From NCBI RefSeq assembly GCF_000684975.1, contig NZ_BAXZ01000019.1:62001-126000 (forward strand): a stretch of 64,000 bases of DNA, written 5' to 3'. Below are positions 33,402-43,600 of the stretch, one piece after another. Each line of letters opens with the position of its first letter. Positions within the stretch are counted from its first letter, which is position 1. The stretch is from Paraburkholderia acidipaludis NBRC 101816 (GTDB taxonomy: Bacteria > Pseudomonadota > Gammaproteobacteria > Burkholderiales > Burkholderiaceae). The notes under the pieces were generated by a model that saw only the letters and a list, made by a program, of their open reading frames with translations, was not told where the DNA came from and ran no database searches. Both the position numbers and the translations under genes were made by a program.

Positions 33402-33408
33402 GCGTCAA
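33390..33408. promoter_or_regulatory. Candidate MarR operator
   Basis: TTGACGC-GGCAA-GCGTCAA is a perfect 7-bp dyad with a 5-bp spacer, the size expected for MarR dimers. It overlaps the -35 element of the operon promoter. Confidence 0.75.
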
Positions 33409-33598
33409 TTCTTCATTTGCTGAATAACCTTTGCGGGCGAAGGTCTTAATCCGGAGGCGGCCGTGTGGGAAAATCCGGCGCCCGCTGCTGCTCCAGCGTT
33501 GTTGTTCCGCTATGCCCCCCGCCTATGCCCCCGCTTTTGGCCCCCGCGCCCATTCCTGTTGCATTGCGCAAGACAGCCAGGGGGATGTCATTCCGGCG

Positions 33599-33607
33599 TG
33601 CTATACT
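33599..33607 (+). promoter_or_regulatory. Extended -10 promoter of typA
   Basis: TGCTATACT fits an extended -10 element (TGnTATAAT). No good -35 is seen. The start codon of typA is 117 bp downstream. Confidence 0.45.
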
Positions 33608-33723
33608 TTCAGGTTCCCAAAAGTGCGCTTTTCTCACGTGCTCTGCCGCTGCCACTGTCAGTGAGTGGCGGGCGGGCACGAGTAGGCGAGTAGCAGCGCA
33701 CTCAACTGTGTAGCCAGGTTCCT

Positions 33724-35550
33724 ATGTCCCGCGCCCTTCGCAACATCGCCATCATTGCCCACGTCGACCACGGCAAGACCACGCTCGTCGACCAACTGCT
33801 GCGCCAGTCCGGCACCTTCCGCGACAACCAGCAGGTCGCCGAACGCGTCATGGACTCGAACGACATCGAAAAAGAGCGCGGGATCACGATTCTCGCGAAG
33901 AACTGCGCGGTCGAGTACGAAGGCACCCACATCAACATCGTCGACACCCCGGGCCACGCCGACTTCGGCGGCGAAGTGGAGCGCGTGCTCTCGATGGTCG
34001 ATTCGGTGCTGCTGCTCGTCGACGCTGTCGAAGGCCCGATGCCGCAAACGCGCTTCGTGACCAAGAAGGCGCTCGCGCTCGGTCTCAAGCCGATCGTCGT
34101 CGTCAACAAGATCGACCGCCCGGGCGCGCGCATCGACTGGGTGATCAACCAGACCTTCGACCTGTTCGACAAGCTCGGCGCGACCGAAGAGCAGCTCGAC
34201 TTCCCGGTGGTGTACGCCTCGGGCCTGAACGGCTACGCCTCGCTTTCCGCCGATGCGCGCGAAGGCGACATGCGTCCGCTGTTCGAGGCGATCCTCGAAC
34301 ACGTGCCGGTGCGCGACGCCGATCCGGAAGGTCCGCTCCAGCTGCAGATCACGTCGCTCGACTACTCGACCTACGTTGGCCGTATTGGCGTGGGCCGTAT
34401 CAAGCGCGGCCGCATCAAGCCGGGTCAGCCGGTGGCGCTGCGCTTCGGCCCGGAAGGCGAGGTGATGAACCGCAAGATCAACCAGGTGCTGTCGTTCAGC
34501 GGCCTCGAGCGCGTGCAGGTCGAATCGGCCGAAGCGGGCGACATCGTGCTGATCAACGGTATTGAAGACATCGGCATCGGCGCCACGATCTGCGCGATCG
34601 AAACCCCCGAAGCGCTGCCGATGATCACGGTGGACGAGCCCACGCTGACGATGAACTTCCTCGTGAACTCGTCGCCGCTCGCGGGCAAGGAAGGCAAGTT
34701 CGTGACGAGCCGCCAGATTCGCGACCGTCTTACGAAGGAGCTGAACCACAACGTCGCGCTGCGCGTGAAGGACACCGGCGACGAAACCACGTTCGAAGTG
34801 TCGGGCCGCGGCGAACTGCACCTCACGATCCTGATCGAGAACATGCGCCGCGAAGGCTACGAGCTGGCCGTCTCGCGTCCGCGCGTGGTGCTGCACGAAG
34901 TGGACGGCGTGAAGCAGGAGCCGTACGAAATGCTGACGGTGGACGTCGAAGACGCCCACCAGGGCGGCGTGATGGAAGAGCTGGGCCGCCGCAAGGGCGA
35001 AATGCTCGACATGGCTTCGGACAGCCGCGGCCGCACGCGCCTTGAGTACCGCATTCCGGCGCGCGGCCTGATCGGCTTCCAGGGCGAGTTCATGACGCTC
35101 ACGCGCGGCACGGGCCTGATGAGCCACGTGTTCGACGCCTACGGCCCGATCAAGGAAGGCACGCTCGGCGAGCGCCGCAACGGTGTGCTGATCTCGCAGG
35201 ACGACGGCGCTGCCGTGGCCTATGCACTGTGGAAGCTGCAGGATCGCGGCCGCATGTTCGTGAAGCCGGGCGACGCGCTGTACGAAGGCATGATCATCGG
35301 CATCCATAGCCGCGACAACGACCTCGTCGTGAACCCGATCAAGGGCAAGCAGCTCACCAACGTGCGCGCCTCGGGCACCGACGAAGCCGTGCGTCTCGTG
35401 CCGCCGATCCAGATGTCGCTCGAATACGCCGTCGAATTCATCGACGACGACGAGCTCGTGGAAGTCACGCCGCAGTCCATTCGCCTGCGCAAGCGTCACC
35501 TGAAGGAGCACGAGCGCCGCCGCGCGAGCCGTGAAGGCGCTGCCGACTAA
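33724..35550 (+). CDS. typA: Ribosome-associated GTPase TypA/BipA
   Basis: 608 residues, the family length. The G motifs are IIAHVDHGKTTLVDQLL (G1), the RGITILAKN switch region, VDTPGHADFGGEVERVL (G3) and VVNKIDRPGAR (G4). Domains II, III and V and the BipA-specific C-terminal domain follow (RLRKRHLKEHERRRASRE at the end). BipA helps 50S assembly and growth under stress and cold. It appears monocistronic: a terminator follows and odhA has its own leader. Confidence 0.97.
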   Translation: MSRALRNIAIIAHVDHGKTTLVDQLLRQSGTFRDNQQVAERVMDSNDIEKERGITILAKNCAVEYEGTHINIVDTPGHADFGGEVERVLSMVDSVLLLVDAVEGPMPQTRFVTKKALALGLKPIVVVNKIDRPGARIDWVINQTFDLFDKLGATEEQLDFPVVYASGLNGYASLSADAREGDMRPLFEAILEHVPVRDADPEGPLQLQITSLDYSTYVGRIGVGRIKRGRIKPGQPVALRFGPEGEVMNRKINQVLSFSGLERVQVESAEAGDIVLINGIEDIGIGATICAIETPEALPMITVDEPTLTMNFLVNSSPLAGKEGKFVTSRQIRDRLTKELNHNVALRVKDTGDETTFEVSGRGELHLTILIENMRREGYELAVSRPRVVLHEVDGVKQEPYEMLTVDVEDAHQGGVMEELGRRKGEMLDMASDSRGRTRLEYRIPARGLIGFQGEFMTLTRGTGLMSHVFDAYGPIKEGTLGERRNGVLISQDDGAAVAYALWKLQDRGRMFVKPGDALYEGMIIGIHSRDNDLVVNPIKGKQLTNVRASGTDEAVRLVPPIQMSLEYAVEFIDDDELVEVTPQSIRLRKRHLKEHERRRASREGAAD

Positions 35551-35600
35551 GCCTCGTTCGAAGATTTTTCGCGCATCGCAATGCTGAAGGATCAACAGGA

Positions 35601-35628
35601 AAGCCGCCGCTGTCCGGGCGGCTTTTTT
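35601..35628 (+). terminator. Intrinsic terminator of typA
   Basis: AAGCCGCC (35601-35608), 8-nt loop, GGCGGCTT (35617-35624), six T. It begins 50 bp after the stop. Confidence 0.9.
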
Positions 35629-35886
35629 GCATCTCGCGGAGATTGGCGGGCGGTGCCGGAAGAGAGTGTTGCAAACCCCGCAAAAGCCCATGTAGAAAGG
35701 GTTTGCGTGTGGTGTTGTGCCACATTGCATTCTATGGAGAGTATCAGTTCTGTGATATCCTCCGCGGATGCTGTTTTAGGTCCTTCCAAGCAGACTTGAT
35801 TCGCAATCCGCTAAACGGTCAGGCCGTGGCGCGGAAGGTTGAGTAACCCGCTATTTCTCGAGAAACTCGAAGAAAGGTGAGCGTAA
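35629..35886 (+). other. Leader/promoter region of the odh operon
   Basis: 258 bp without a gene. It holds a perfect 12-bp palindrome, TTTCTCGAGAAA, at 35854-35865, 21 bp before the odhA ATG, and an AAAGGTG ribosome site. No convincing -35/-10 pair was found, so the promoter is not placed. Confidence 0.45.
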
Positions 35887-38751
35887 ATGTCGGAAACGAT
35901 GAAGCAATTCCAGCTGAACTCCTATTTGTTCGGCGGCAATGCTCCGTATGTCGAAGAGCTATACGAAGCATATCTTGACAACCCTGCATCCGTTCCGGAT
36001 ACGTGGCGCGAATACTTTGACGCGCTGCAAAACGTGCCGTCGTCGACGGGCACGGCTGATAGCGACGTGGCCCACGGCCCGATCGTCGAATCGTTCGCCC
36101 AGCGCGCCAAGGCCAACGCCTTCATTCCGCGCGGCGGCGGCGAAGACCTCGCCACGGCCCGCAAGCAGGTTTACGTTCAGTCCCTGATTGGCGCCTACCG
36201 CTTCCTCGGCTCGCAATGGGCCAATCTCGATCCGCTCAAGCGCCGCGAGCGTCCCGCCATCCCCGAACTCGAGCCCGCGTTCTACGACTTCACCGAAGCC
36301 GACATGGACGAGACGTTCAGCGCGACGAACCTGTATTTCGGTTTCGAGCGCGCGTCGCTGCGCGAGATCGTCAAGGCGCTGCGCGACACGTACTGCGGCA
36401 CGATCGGCGTCGAGTACATGTACCTCAGCGATCCGGAGCAGAAGCGCTGGTGGAAGGAAAAGCTCGAGTCGATCCGCTCGACGCCGAACTTCTCCGCTGA
36501 CAAGAAGAAGCACATCCTGCAGCGCCTGACGGCCGCCGAAGGCCTCGAGCGCTTCCTGCACACCAAGTACGTCGGCCAGAAGCGCTTCTCGCTCGAAGGC
36601 GGCGAGAGCTTCATCGCTTCGATGGACGAAGTCGTCCGTCACGCAGGCGCGGCGGGCGTGCAGGAAATCATCATCGGCATGGCCCACCGCGGCCGCCTGA
36701 ACGTGCTGGTCAATACGCTCGGCAAGATGCCGGCGGACCTCTTCGCCGAATTCGAAGGCAAGCACGTGGACGACCTGCCGGCCGGCGACGTGAAGTACCA
36801 CAAGGGCTTCTCGTCGGACATGGCTACCGAAGGCGGCCCGGTCCACCTCTCGCTCGCGTTCAACCCGTCGCACCTCGAAATCGTCAACCCGGTCGTGGAA
36901 GGCTCGGCCAAGGCCCGTATGGACCGCCGCGGCGACGACGACGGCCTGCAGGTGCTGCCGGTGCAGATCCACGGCGACGCGGCCTTCGCGGGCCAGGGCG
37001 TCGTGATGGAAACGCTGAACCTCGCGCAGACGCGCGGCTACGGCACGCACGGCACGCTGCACATCGTCATCAACAACCAGATCGGCTTCACGACGTCGGA
37101 CCCGCGCGACGCGCGCTCGACGCTCTACTGTACCGACGTGGTCAAGATGATCGAGGCGCCGGTGCTGCACGTGAACGGCGACGATCCCGAAGCCGTCGTG
37201 CTCGCCACGCAGATCGCCATCGACTTCCGCATGCAGTTCCACAAGGACGTCGTGGTCGACATCGTCTGCTTCCGCAAGCTGGGCCACAACGAGCAGGACA
37301 CCCCGGCGGTCACGCAGCCGCTCATGTACAAGAAGATCGCGCAGCACCCGGGCACCCGTGCGCTGTACGCCGAGAAGCTCGTGCAGCAGGGCGTGATCAC
37401 GGCGGAAGACGCCGACAACTACGTCAAGGCGTACCGCGCCGCGATGGACGAAGGCAACCACACCATCGACCCGGTGCTCTCGAACTACAAGAGCAAGTAC
37501 GCGGTCGACTGGGTGCCGTTCCTGAACCGCAAGTGGACCGACGCCGCCGACACGGCCGTGCCGCTCGCGGAACTCAAGCGCCTCGGCGAGCGCATCACGA
37601 CGATCCCGGAGAACTTCAAGGTTCACCCGCTCGTCGAGCGCGTCATCAACGACCGCCGCGCGATGGGCAAGGGCGAAGCGAAGCTCGACTGGGGCATGGG
37701 CGAGCACCTCGCGTACGCGTCGCTGGTCGCTTCGGGCTACTCGGTCCGCCTGACCGGCCAGGATTCGGGCCGCGGCACGTTCACGCACCGCCATGCGGTG
37801 CTGCACGACCAGAACCGCGAGCGCTGGAACGACGGCACGTACATTCCGCTGCAGAACATCGCCGAAGGCCAGGCGAAGTTCACGGTGATCGACTCGGTGC
37901 TCTCCGAAGAAGCCGTGCTCGGTTTCGAATACGGCTACTCGACCGCCGAGCCGAACACGCTCGTCGCATGGGAAGGCCAGTTCGGCGACTTCGTGAACGG
38001 CGCGCAGGTCGTGATCGACCAGTTCATCTCGTCGGGCGAAGTGAAGTGGGGCCGCGTTTCGGGTCTCACGATGCTGCTGCCGCACGGCTACGAAGGTCAG
38101 GGTCCGGAGCACTCGTCGGCGCGTATCGAGCGCTTCCTGCAGCTGTGCGCCGAGCACAACATGCAGGTCGTGCAGCCGACCACGCCGGCGCAGATCTTCC
38201 ACCTGCTGCGCCGCCAGATGATTCGCCTCTTCCGCAAGCCGCTCGTCGTCTTCACGCCGAAGTCGCTGCTGCGCCACAAGGAAGCCGTGTCGGATCTCTC
38301 GGAACTCGCGAAGGGTTCGTTCCAGCCGGTGATCGGCGAAGTGGACGACTCGATCGATGCGAAGAAGGTCAAGCGCGTGCTGGTCTGCTCGGGCCGCGTC
38401 TATTACGACCTGACCGCGCACCGTCGCGAAGCGAAGGCGAACGACGTCGCGATCATGCGCGTCGAACAGCTCTATCCGTTCGCGCACAAGCAGTTCGAAG
38501 CCGAACTGAAGAAGTACGACAACGCGACCGAAGTGGTCTGGGTGCAGGACGAGCCGCAGAATCAGGGCCCGTGGTTCTACATCGAGCACCATCTGAAGGA
38601 AGGCATGAAGGAAGGGCAGAAGCTCGCGTACAGCGGCCGTCCCGCTTCCGCCTCGCCGGCCGTCGGCTACTACGCGAAGCACTACGAGCAGCAGAAGTCG
38701 CTGATCGAAGGTGCGTTCGGCCGCCTGAAGGGCGCGCAGGTCGCGAAGTAA
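35887..38751 (+). CDS. odhA: 2-oxoglutarate dehydrogenase E1 component
   Basis: 954 residues. The N-terminal stretch LNSYLFGGNAPYVEELYEAY anchors E1 to the complex. The thiamine-diphosphate site starts at GDAAFAGQGV and ends in the INNQIGFTTSD block (GDX...NN motif). IIGMAHRGRLNVLVN and GRGTFTHRHAVL are E1o signatures. It decarboxylates 2-oxoglutarate and transfers the succinyl group to lipoyl-E2 in the TCA cycle. odhB and lpdA follow on the same strand with short structured spacers. Confidence 0.98.
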   Translation: MSETMKQFQLNSYLFGGNAPYVEELYEAYLDNPASVPDTWREYFDALQNVPSSTGTADSDVAHGPIVESFAQRAKANAFIPRGGGEDLATARKQVYVQSLIGAYRFLGSQWANLDPLKRRERPAIPELEPAFYDFTEADMDETFSATNLYFGFERASLREIVKALRDTYCGTIGVEYMYLSDPEQKRWWKEKLESIRSTPNFSADKKKHILQRLTAAEGLERFLHTKYVGQKRFSLEGGESFIASMDEVVRHAGAAGVQEIIIGMAHRGRLNVLVNTLGKMPADLFAEFEGKHVDDLPAGDVKYHKGFSSDMATEGGPVHLSLAFNPSHLEIVNPVVEGSAKARMDRRGDDDGLQVLPVQIHGDAAFAGQGVVMETLNLAQTRGYGTHGTLHIVINNQIGFTTSDPRDARSTLYCTDVVKMIEAPVLHVNGDDPEAVVLATQIAIDFRMQFHKDVVVDIVCFRKLGHNEQDTPAVTQPLMYKKIAQHPGTRALYAEKLVQQGVITAEDADNYVKAYRAAMDEGNHTIDPVLSNYKSKYAVDWVPFLNRKWTDAADTAVPLAELKRLGERITTIPENFKVHPLVERVINDRRAMGKGEAKLDWGMGEHLAYASLVASGYSVRLTGQDSGRGTFTHRHAVLHDQNRERWNDGTYIPLQNIAEGQAKFTVIDSVLSEEAVLGFEYGYSTAEPNTLVAWEGQFGDFVNGAQVVIDQFISSGEVKWGRVSGLTMLLPHGYEGQGPEHSSARIERFLQLCAEHNMQVVQPTTPAQIFHLLRRQMIRLFRKPLVVFTPKSLLRHKEAVSDLSELAKGSFQPVIGEVDDSIDAKKVKRVLVCSGRVYYDLTAHRREAKANDVAIMRVEQLYPFAHKQFEAELKKYDNATEVVWVQDEPQNQGPWFYIEHHLKEGMKEGQKLAYSGRPASASPAVGYYAKHYEQQKSLIEGAFGRLKGAQVAK

Positions 38752-38766
38752 GCACAAAGAGCAGAT

Positions 38767-38830
38767 CGAACCGGGAAAGCGTGCATCCATAAAGCGCGCT
38801 TTCCCGCGCTCAGGTGCGCGACCCGGTTCG
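38767..38830 (+). repeat. Overlapping alternative stems between odhA and odhB
   Basis: CGGGAAAGCG (38772-38781) pairs with CGCTTTCCCG (38797-38806). CGAACCGGG (38767-38775) pairs with CCCGGTTCG (38822-38830). The two stems share 38772-38775, so the full forms exclude each other. No T run follows. It is likely an mRNA element. Confidence 0.6.
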
Positions 38831-38857
38831 TCATAGATACGTATTCAGGAAAATCAC

Positions 38858-40135
<1,278 letters not shown>

Positions 40136-40167
40136 GCGTCGGCCTCATCAAATATCAAGTCTTATGC

Positions 40168-40218
40168 TGAGCGCCGCGCGCGCGGATTCCGGAAGCCGGG
40201 GTCCGCACGCCGCGCTCA
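40168..40218 (+). repeat. Extended hairpin between odhB and lpdA
   Basis: Nested arms TGAGCG/CGCTCA, GCGGA/TCCGC and CCGG/CCGG form a single long stem with internal bulges (apical loop AAG at 40193-40195). It ends 18 bp before the lpdA ATG. Confidence 0.55.
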
Positions 40219-40236
40219 CGTATCGAAAGGATGACC

Positions 40237-41667
40237 ATGTCCAAAGAATTTGACGTCGTCGTGATCGGCGCCGGCCCCGGCGGCTATATCGCGGCGATCC
40301 GCGCCGCGCAGCTCGGCAAGTCGGTTGCGTGTATCGAAAAGTGGAAGAACCCGGCCGGCGCGCTGAAGCTCGGCGGCACCTGCCTGAACGTCGGCTGCAT
40401 TCCGTCGAAGGCGCTGCTCGCCTCGTCCGAAGAGTTCGAGAACGCCGCGCATCATCTCGTTGACCACGGCATCAGCGTGGGCGACGTGAAGATCGACGTC
40501 GCGAAGATGCTCGAGCGCAAGGAAGGCATCGTCGAGAAGATGACGAAGGGTATCGAGTTCCTGTTCCGCAAGAACAAGATCACGTGGCTCAAGGGCCACG
40601 GCAAGTTCACCGGCAAGAACGAAGCCGGCGTGCAGATCGAAGTGTCGGGCGAAGGCGAAACGGAAATCGTCACGGCGAAGAACGTCATCATCGCGACGGG
40701 CTCCAAGGCGCGTCACCTGCCGGGCATTCCGGTCGACAACAAGATCGTCTCCGACAACGAAGGCGCGCTCACGTTCGACTCCGTGCCGAAGAAGCTGGCG
40801 GTGATCGGCGCAGGCGTGATCGGTCTGGAACTGGGCTCGGTGTGGCGCCGTCTTGGCGCCGACGTGACGATCCTCGAAGCGCTGCCGGAATTCCTTGGCG
40901 CGACTGACCAGGCGCTCGCGAAGGAAGCTGCGAAGCTCTTCAAGAAGCAGGGCCTCGACATTCACGTTGGCGTGAAGGTGGGCGTTGTGAAGGCGACGGA
41001 CAAGAACGTCACGATCAACTACACGGACAAGGACGGCAACGCGCAAGTGCTCGAAGCCGACCGCCTGATCGTCTCGGTGGGCCGCGTGCCGAACACCGAC
41101 AACCTCGGTCTCGAAGCGATCGGCCTGAAGGCCAACGAGCGCGGCTTCATCGACGTGAACGACCATTGCGCGACGAGCGTGCCGAACGTCTACGCGATCG
41201 GCGACGTGGTGCGCGGCCCGATGCTCGCGCACAAGGCCGAAGACGAAGGCGTGCTGGTGGCCGAGATCATCGACGGCCAGAAGCCGCACATCGACTACAA
41301 CTGCATTCCGTGGGTGATCTACACCGAGCCGGAAATCGCATGGGTCGGCAAGACGGAGCAGCAGCTCAAGGCCGAAGGCCGCGACATCAAGACGGGCCAG
41401 TTCCCGTTCATGGCGAACGGCCGCGCGCTTGGCATCAACAAGGCCGACGGCTTCGTGAAGATGATCGCCGACGCCAGGACCGACGAACTGCTCGGCGTGC
41501 ACATCATCTCGGCGAACGCATCGGACCTGATCGCGGAGGCCGTGGTGGCGATGGAGTTCAAGGCGGCCGCCGAAGACATCGGCCGCATCTGCCATCCGCA
41601 CCCGTCGCTGTCCGAAGTCATGCGCGAAGCGGCGCTCGCCACCGACAAGCGCGCGCTCAACATGTAA
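40237..41667 (+). CDS. lpdA: Dihydrolipoyl dehydrogenase (E3)
   Basis: 476 residues. FAD-binding VVVIGAGPGGYIAAIRA, redox disulphide Cys49/Cys54 in GGTCLNVGCIPSKALL, NAD motif AVIGAGVIGLELGSVW, and the C-terminal catalytic HPHPSLSE. It reoxidises the lipoyl group of OdhB, passing electrons to NAD+. I start at the ATG at 40237 (AAAGGA seven bases upstream); an ATG at 40231 is in frame. It is the last gene of the odh operon and may also serve other 2-oxo acid complexes. Confidence 0.97.
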   Translation: MSKEFDVVVIGAGPGGYIAAIRAAQLGKSVACIEKWKNPAGALKLGGTCLNVGCIPSKALLASSEEFENAAHHLVDHGISVGDVKIDVAKMLERKEGIVEKMTKGIEFLFRKNKITWLKGHGKFTGKNEAGVQIEVSGEGETEIVTAKNVIIATGSKARHLPGIPVDNKIVSDNEGALTFDSVPKKLAVIGAGVIGLELGSVWRRLGADVTILEALPEFLGATDQALAKEAAKLFKKQGLDIHVGVKVGVVKATDKNVTINYTDKDGNAQVLEADRLIVSVGRVPNTDNLGLEAIGLKANERGFIDVNDHCATSVPNVYAIGDVVRGPMLAHKAEDEGVLVAEIIDGQKPHIDYNCIPWVIYTEPEIAWVGKTEQQLKAEGRDIKTGQFPFMANGRALGINKADGFVKMIADARTDELLGVHIISANASDLIAEAVVAMEFKAAAEDIGRICHPHPSLSEVMREAALATDKRALNM

Positions 41668-41784
41668 TGCACAAGGGCGGGGCGGCCGACTTTTGATGGC
41701 CGCTCTGCCTTGCAGTACCCAGCATCACTTACGGAGGCGGGTGGGCTTTGGCTCTCCCGCCTTTCCTCATTTGCGGCCCGGAAA

Positions 41785-42882
41785 ATGAACGTCACCGAAT
41801 ACTACGAAAACGAACTGCAGTCGCGGGGATACCAGCCCGATGCGGCCCAGCGTGTCGCCATCGAGCGGCTGCAGCGGTGCTACGACGAGTGGGTGGAGTA
41901 CAAGTCGCGCCGCTCGAACGCGTTCTGGAAGCTCATCAATCACCCCGACCTGCCGCGCGGCGTGTACATGTGGGGCGGCGTGGGCCGCGGCAAGAGCTTC
42001 CTGATGGACAGCTTCTACGCGGTCGTGCCCGTGCAGCGCAAGACGCGCCTGCATTTTCACGAGTTCATGCGCGAAGTGCATCGCGAGCTCGAAGAGCTGA
42101 AGGGCCAGGCCGACCCGCTCGACGAACTTGCGCGCCGCATCGCGAAGCGTTACCGGCTGATCTGCTTCGACGAATTCCATGTCTCGGATATCGCGGATGC
42201 AATGATCCTGTATCGCCTTCTGGACGGCCTCTTCAAGAACGGCGTGCAGTTTGTGATGACCTCCAACTACGATCCCGATTTGCTGTATCCCGACGGCCTG
42301 CATCGCGACCGCATGCTGCCCGCGATCGAGCTCATCAAGGAAAAGTTGGATGTCCTGAACGTTGACGCCGGCATCGACTATCGGCAGCGCACGCTCGCGC
42401 AGGTCGAGGTTTATCACACGCCGCTCGGCGCCGAAGCCGACCGCGCATTGCGCCACTCGTTCGCGCAGCTCGCGGCGGTGCCCGACGAGAGTCCGATCCT
42501 GCATATCGAAAAGCGCGAGCTGAAGGCTCTGCGCAAGGCCGACGGCGTAGTCTGGTTCGATTTCGCGACGCTGTGCGGCGGCCCGCGCTCGCAGAACGAC
42601 TACCTGGAGCTGGCGAGCCGCTTCCACGCGGTGATCCTCTCCGACGTGCCGCAGATGACGCCGCGCATGCAATCCGAAGCACGCCGCTTCACGTGGCTCA
42701 TCGACGTGTTCTACGACCATAAGGTGAAGCTGCTGATGTCGGCTGCGGTGCGGCCCGAGGAGCTGTATGTCGAAGGACCGATGGCGAACGAATTTACGCG
42801 CACGGTCTCGCGCATCGTCGAAATGCAATCGAAGGAGTACCTCGAAGCGCCGCGTCGCATCGTCGACACGAGCCTGACCTGA
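41785..42882 (+). CDS. zapE: Cell-division ATPase ZapE (AFG1 family)
   Basis: 365 residues. Walker A is GVYMWGGVGRGKSFLMDSFY and Walker B is LICFDEFHVSDIADAMIL. The family-specific FVMTSNYDPDLLYPDGLHRDRM and LIDVFYDHKVKLLMSA complete the match. ZapE binds FtsZ at the constricting ring in E. coli; its relative Afg1 acts on mitochondrial proteins. It lies 117 bp behind lpdA and may be on the same transcript. Confidence 0.94.
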   Translation: MNVTEYYENELQSRGYQPDAAQRVAIERLQRCYDEWVEYKSRRSNAFWKLINHPDLPRGVYMWGGVGRGKSFLMDSFYAVVPVQRKTRLHFHEFMREVHRELEELKGQADPLDELARRIAKRYRLICFDEFHVSDIADAMILYRLLDGLFKNGVQFVMTSNYDPDLLYPDGLHRDRMLPAIELIKEKLDVLNVDAGIDYRQRTLAQVEVYHTPLGAEADRALRHSFAQLAAVPDESPILHIEKRELKALRKADGVVWFDFATLCGGPRSQNDYLELASRFHAVILSDVPQMTPRMQSEARRFTWLIDVFYDHKVKLLMSAAVRPEELYVEGPMANEFTRTVSRIVEMQSKEYLEAPRRIVDTSLT

Positions 42883-43015
42883 GCGCCGTCCAGCCCCATT
42901 CGCCGTCGCGAAAAGAGACTGCAGGGGCCTTTTCAAGATTCGGACTCATCTGATAGTCGCCGCTGGGGCAAGTCCCTATCGTTTGTCTGGAACATTACGG
43001 ACAAAGGAGAGGACC

Positions 43016-43465
43016 ATGACCCCCTATCGCGATATTACCGAGGAAGAGTGGCGCCGCGTCATGCCGCTGCTGCCTGAACTGCGCCCGCGCACCGAGCTGC
43101 GTGGCCGGCCGCTGGCCAACACGCGTGCGGTGCTCAACGGCGTGCTCTGGGTGATGTACAGCAGCGCTACATGGTCGGCCATGCCGCGCCGCTACCCTTC
43201 GTATCAAACCTGCCACCGCCGCTTCAAGGCCTGGCACGACAGCGGCGTGCTCCGGCGCGTGATGGCGGAGCTGTTCGGCGAAGAGGGCGTGATGTTGTGC
43301 GACACGATCGAGACGCGTATGCGTAAGCATATGAGCCGAGCGGACAAGCTCGCGCGCCGCGACCAGCCGCCGGCCTCGCTGCCGAAGACCTCGCCGTTCG
43401 CACCGTCGCCCGATACGGCGCAGCCGTTTTCCTACCAGCGAGCCTTGTATCGCCAGACGGCCTGA
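43016..43465 (+). CDS. Second stand-alone IS5-type transposase N-terminal domain protein (DUF4096-like)
   Basis: 149 residues. ITEEEWRRVMPLLPE, RGRPLANTRAVLNGVLWVM and MPRRYPSYQTCHRRFKAW align with the protein at 14931-15332 (shared RGRP..R.V.N.VLWV and P.RYPS..TC.RRF..W). The DDE domain is again absent; the C-terminal 60 residues are basic/Pro-rich and different. A strong AAAGGAGAGG ribosome site and a terminator (43485-43518) bracket it, so it looks like an intact expressed gene. No terminal inverted repeats were found. A DNA-binding role is inferred. Confidence 0.72.
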   Translation: MTPYRDITEEEWRRVMPLLPELRPRTELRGRPLANTRAVLNGVLWVMYSSATWSAMPRRYPSYQTCHRRFKAWHDSGVLRRVMAELFGEEGVMLCDTIETRMRKHMSRADKLARRDQPPASLPKTSPFAPSPDTAQPFSYQRALYRQTA

Positions 43466-43484
43466 GCACGTTGTCCGTAGGGCG

Positions 43485-43518
43485 GGGCGCAGTCCACGAG
43501 AATCGGACTGCGCCCTTT
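43485..43518 (+). terminator. Terminator after the second transposase-like gene
   Basis: GGGCGCAGTCC (43485-43495) and GGACTGCGCCC (43505-43515) form an 11-bp perfect stem with a 9-nt loop, followed by TTT. The T run is short, so it may be partial. Confidence 0.7.
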
Positions 43519-43600
43519 GCATACCACCGGTTACTTCTCAGTTACCTGGTAGTGCCATCTACCGTGAGGTTGGTGCTTACTGCCGGGCTTACTACCGGGC

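Noticed and set aside
35959..38790. A 943-codon open frame antisense to odhA
   Set aside because: Shadow frame with no domains; the sense gene is certain.
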